Assembly (NCBI GenBank): GCA_964414015.1
Contig: CAYPUE010000036.1
Coordinates: 1 to 7,480 of the forward strand
DNA length: 7,480 nt
Direction: 5' to 3'
From: JAUSEW01 sp964414015
GTDB lineage: Bacteria > Patescibacteriota > Microgenomatia > Levybacterales > UBA12049
The notes under the pieces were generated by a model that was given only the letters and a program-made list of their open reading frames with translations, ran no database searches and had not been told where the DNA came from. A program made the translations under genes and the position numbers. Shown piece after piece: positions 5,690-7,480 of this stretch. How positions within the stretch are numbered: position 1 is the stretch's first letter; every line of letters begins with the position of its first letter.

Positions 5690-7480
5690 TTATTTCAAAG
5701 TCAGATTGCGTTTCTTAAAGACGACGAAATCATTTTTTATAAGTACAAGAGAATATTTTTTATCTCCCTTCATTTTTTCTGCCATTTCTTTTTGTTCTTT
5801 TAAAGATGGTTGGGCAGAAAGATCATTAAGTAAGAATACAATTACATCTGCTTTGTCCAGTCCTTGCGGGATTGTAAAGATGTTTTGCCTATGGGACAAA
5901 TGAGAACCTAAATTATTGGTTGCGGCTATGCTATATTTTCTGGGAATTCGGGAAAGGAAATTTTCGATAAATAATTTATCATTTTGGGGTTTGGTAAACA
6001 TAAGATTATTGGGATTTTTGGCTCCGGGTAAAGGACCATAAAAGTAAGCGGAAATAAAAGTGGCTGATAAAATAAATAAAGCGATTATAATCAAAGGCAG
6101 TTTTTGAAAAATTTTCAAGATATTTCTTACGCCATAAATAGCGGAAATAAAAATAAACGGCGTAATTGTCGCAGAATACTGATAGTAAATTTCGTGCAGT
6201 TGTTTATTATTACTCAAAAGATTTATCAGAAGATCAGGCAAAGCAAAAATTAAATAAAGAGGAGCGAAAATAGATGCAAAACCTAGAGGCGCGAAAAGTT
6301 TAAATAAATAGTCCAACTGGCCGTTTTGGGAAATGATTTTAATTATCTTTTGAGGAGACAAGAGGATGTTTTTGATAATCCCTATCGGAGACTCTCCGAA
6401 TTCAGAATAGTACGAAAGCGCAAAGTGCTGCTGTCCCAAAGCCGAAGGTATAGCTTTCGTCACCAGATAATAGAATATTAGCGGGGACAAAATAAAAATC
6501 AGTACTCCTAGAATTTTTTGCAGTTTATTTTTTGCAGAAATTAGCATATATAAACCAAAAATTCCAACAACCAGCCAAATTTCTTCTTTGGAAATTGCTG
6601 CGAGAAACAGTAGGATTAAACCCCAAAGATATTTATTTCTTCTGATGGAATAAAAAGCCCCAAGCAAAAAAGTCGTAGCCAGCGTTACCGGATGGAAATC
6701 GTAAAGATTAGTAAACTGAAGTGCAGGGTTTAGTAAGAATGTGATGCCCAAGACAAGAGAAAGGTTTTTATTTCTGACAACATCTTTCGCAATTGCATAG
6801 ACAAAAATTGCACCAAGCCCCAAAATGATCGTTTGAATCAGAAGAAGCATTTTCGGATCAGCCCAAATCAGATAAAAAGGCGAAAGTAAAATTAGCAAAA
6901 AATCCGCATGGAATGCAAGCCTGGAAATAATTTCCGTACCGTTAGGATTAGTTAACTGAAAAATTCTTCCATGAATTGTATTCCAGACGGTCTGGTCCAT
7001 ATTTCCAAGATCAAAGCGTCCGGTATAAAAATTAGCATGTCTTAGAAAAGAAGCCGTAGTGAAATAAATAACGTATAAAATTATGAAAAAGAAAAGCATA
7101 AGCTCCTGCTTATGGGATGAGATATATTTTTGCAGTTTTGCCATATGAATTTGTTTGGTTTTGTGCCATAAGAAAGACAGCAAGACAAAAATAAACTCCG
7201 AAAGTATCAGAATGACTCTGGAATAAATAGAGGCAAATCCGGCTGTGGTTAGGGTAAGAAATTTTGATAAACCAAAAGCTATAACTCCTTCTCTTACTCC
7301 AAGTCCCATCGGAGTAACAAATGAAAGAAAGCCGATAAGATATGAGAGGACGAAGAAACTTATTAGAATAAGCATGTTTTCAGGATTAAGAAGTTTCACA
7401 GACGAAACAGTAAGATACATCCCAAGGCCGAAAATCGCCATATACAACGACGAAGTGATAGAAATTTCTAAATTTGCCAA
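5690..7480 (-). CDS. Flippase-like (LPG-synthase-TM/UPF0104) and DUF2079 fused membrane protein, 5' truncated by window
   Basis: The frame is open at the window edge, where it begins with TTG and no start signal; 596 residues are visible. Residues 1 to about 105 are hydrophobic and carry GFLSFVTPMGLGVREG (50-65), the signature of the lysylphosphatidylglycerol-synthase membrane region/UPF0104 (AglD-like) family, here its last helices. After a short basic linker (about 106-124), the rest matches DUF2079: FDLGNMDQTVWN (156-167), HADF (191-194), NLYDFHP (258-264), AISKEE (295-300) and a non-membrane tail with TNNLGSHLSHRQNI (521-534). About ten or more membrane helices are evident across the DUF2079 part. 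DUF2079 has no established function; its layout resembles GT-C type polyprenol-dependent glycosyltransferases, so an envelope glycan or lipid role is inferred. No Shine-Dalgarno precedes the internal Met at 113, arguing for a true fusion. The ATP-cone gene follows after 40 bp. Confidence 0.86.
   Translation of the reverse strand: MANLEISITSSLYMAIFGLGMYLTVSSVKLLNPENMLILISFFVLSYLIGFLSFVTPMGLGVREGVIAFGLSKFLTLTTAGFASIYSRVILILSEFIFVLLSFLWHKTKQIHMAKLQKYISSHKQELMLFFFIILYVIYFTTASFLRHANFYTGRFDLGNMDQTVWNTIHGRIFQLTNPNGTEIISRLAFHADFLLILLSPFYLIWADPKMLLLIQTIILGLGAIFVYAIAKDVVRNKNLSLVLGITFLLNPALQFTNLYDFHPVTLATTFLLGAFYSIRRNKYLWGLILLFLAAISKEEIWLVVGIFGLYMLISAKNKLQKILGVLIFILSPLIFYYLVTKAIPSALGQQHFALSYYSEFGESPIGIIKNILLSPQKIIKIISQNGQLDYLFKLFAPLGFASIFAPLYLIFALPDLLINLLSNNKQLHEIYYQYSATITPFIFISAIYGVRNILKIFQKLPLIIIALFILSATFISAYFYGPLPGAKNPNNLMFTKPQNDKLFIENFLSRIPRKYSIAATNNLGSHLSHRQNIFTIPQGLDKADVIVFLLNDLSAQPSLKEQKEMAEKMKGDKKYSLVLIKNDFVVFKKRNLTLK

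Noticed and set aside
7139..7144. Internal ATG (Met113) as the start of a separate DUF2079 gene
   Set aside because: No Shine-Dalgarno or extended -10 precedes it, and the frame is continuous from the flippase-like part.

Overview
The window reads as a compact, AT-rich bacterial chromosome segment on a draft scaffold. The gene families, protein divergence, very short spacers and dispersed-repeat style suggest a Candidate Phyla Radiation (Patescibacteria, perhaps Microgenomates-like) lineage. That placement is inference from overall character; no rRNA or other marker gene is present. UGA serves as a stop (end of typA), so the genetic code looks standard rather than the UGA=Gly code of Gracilibacteria and relatives.

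Layout, left to right. Positions 1-68 hold no supportable gene, only a weak AT-rich hairpin downstream of rarA. RarA, a AAA+ replication-fork protein, lies on the minus strand (69-1295). It is divergent from a ComB-like phosphatase gene on the plus strand (1361-2035). The 65-bp spacer carries two back-to-back extended -10 promoters so close to the start codons that both mRNAs should be leaderless or nearly so. The ComB-like gene converges on a minus-strand inositol-monophosphatase-family gene (2050-2850). That gene overlaps the end of typA/bipA (2847-4670) by an ATGA, forming a translationally coupled two-gene operon. TypA has a strong Shine-Dalgarno and a structured leader of about 78 nt behind its own extended -10.

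A 100-N scaffold gap (4768-4867) follows and removes the 3' end of a minus-strand gene for an ATP-cone plus Mrr-like PD-(D/E)XK nuclease-fold protein (visible part 4868-5649). The rest of the window is the 3' part of a large minus-strand membrane-protein gene (5690-7480, open at the window edge). It appears to fuse the end of a flippase-like LPG-synthase-TM/UPF0104 domain to a DUF2079 multi-membrane domain.

The genes do not form one pathway. They are housekeeping functions (fork maintenance, ribosome-associated GTPase, phosphatases) beside a likely cell-envelope protein and an uncharacterised nucleotide-sensing nuclease-like protein. I found no CRISPR array, mobile element, tRNA or rRNA, and no clear new multi-gene system. 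The most notable observations are two different palindromic dispersed-repeat sequences read in frame inside rarA, the extended -10/leaderless promoter style contrasted with the structured typA leader, and the flippase-DUF2079 fusion.
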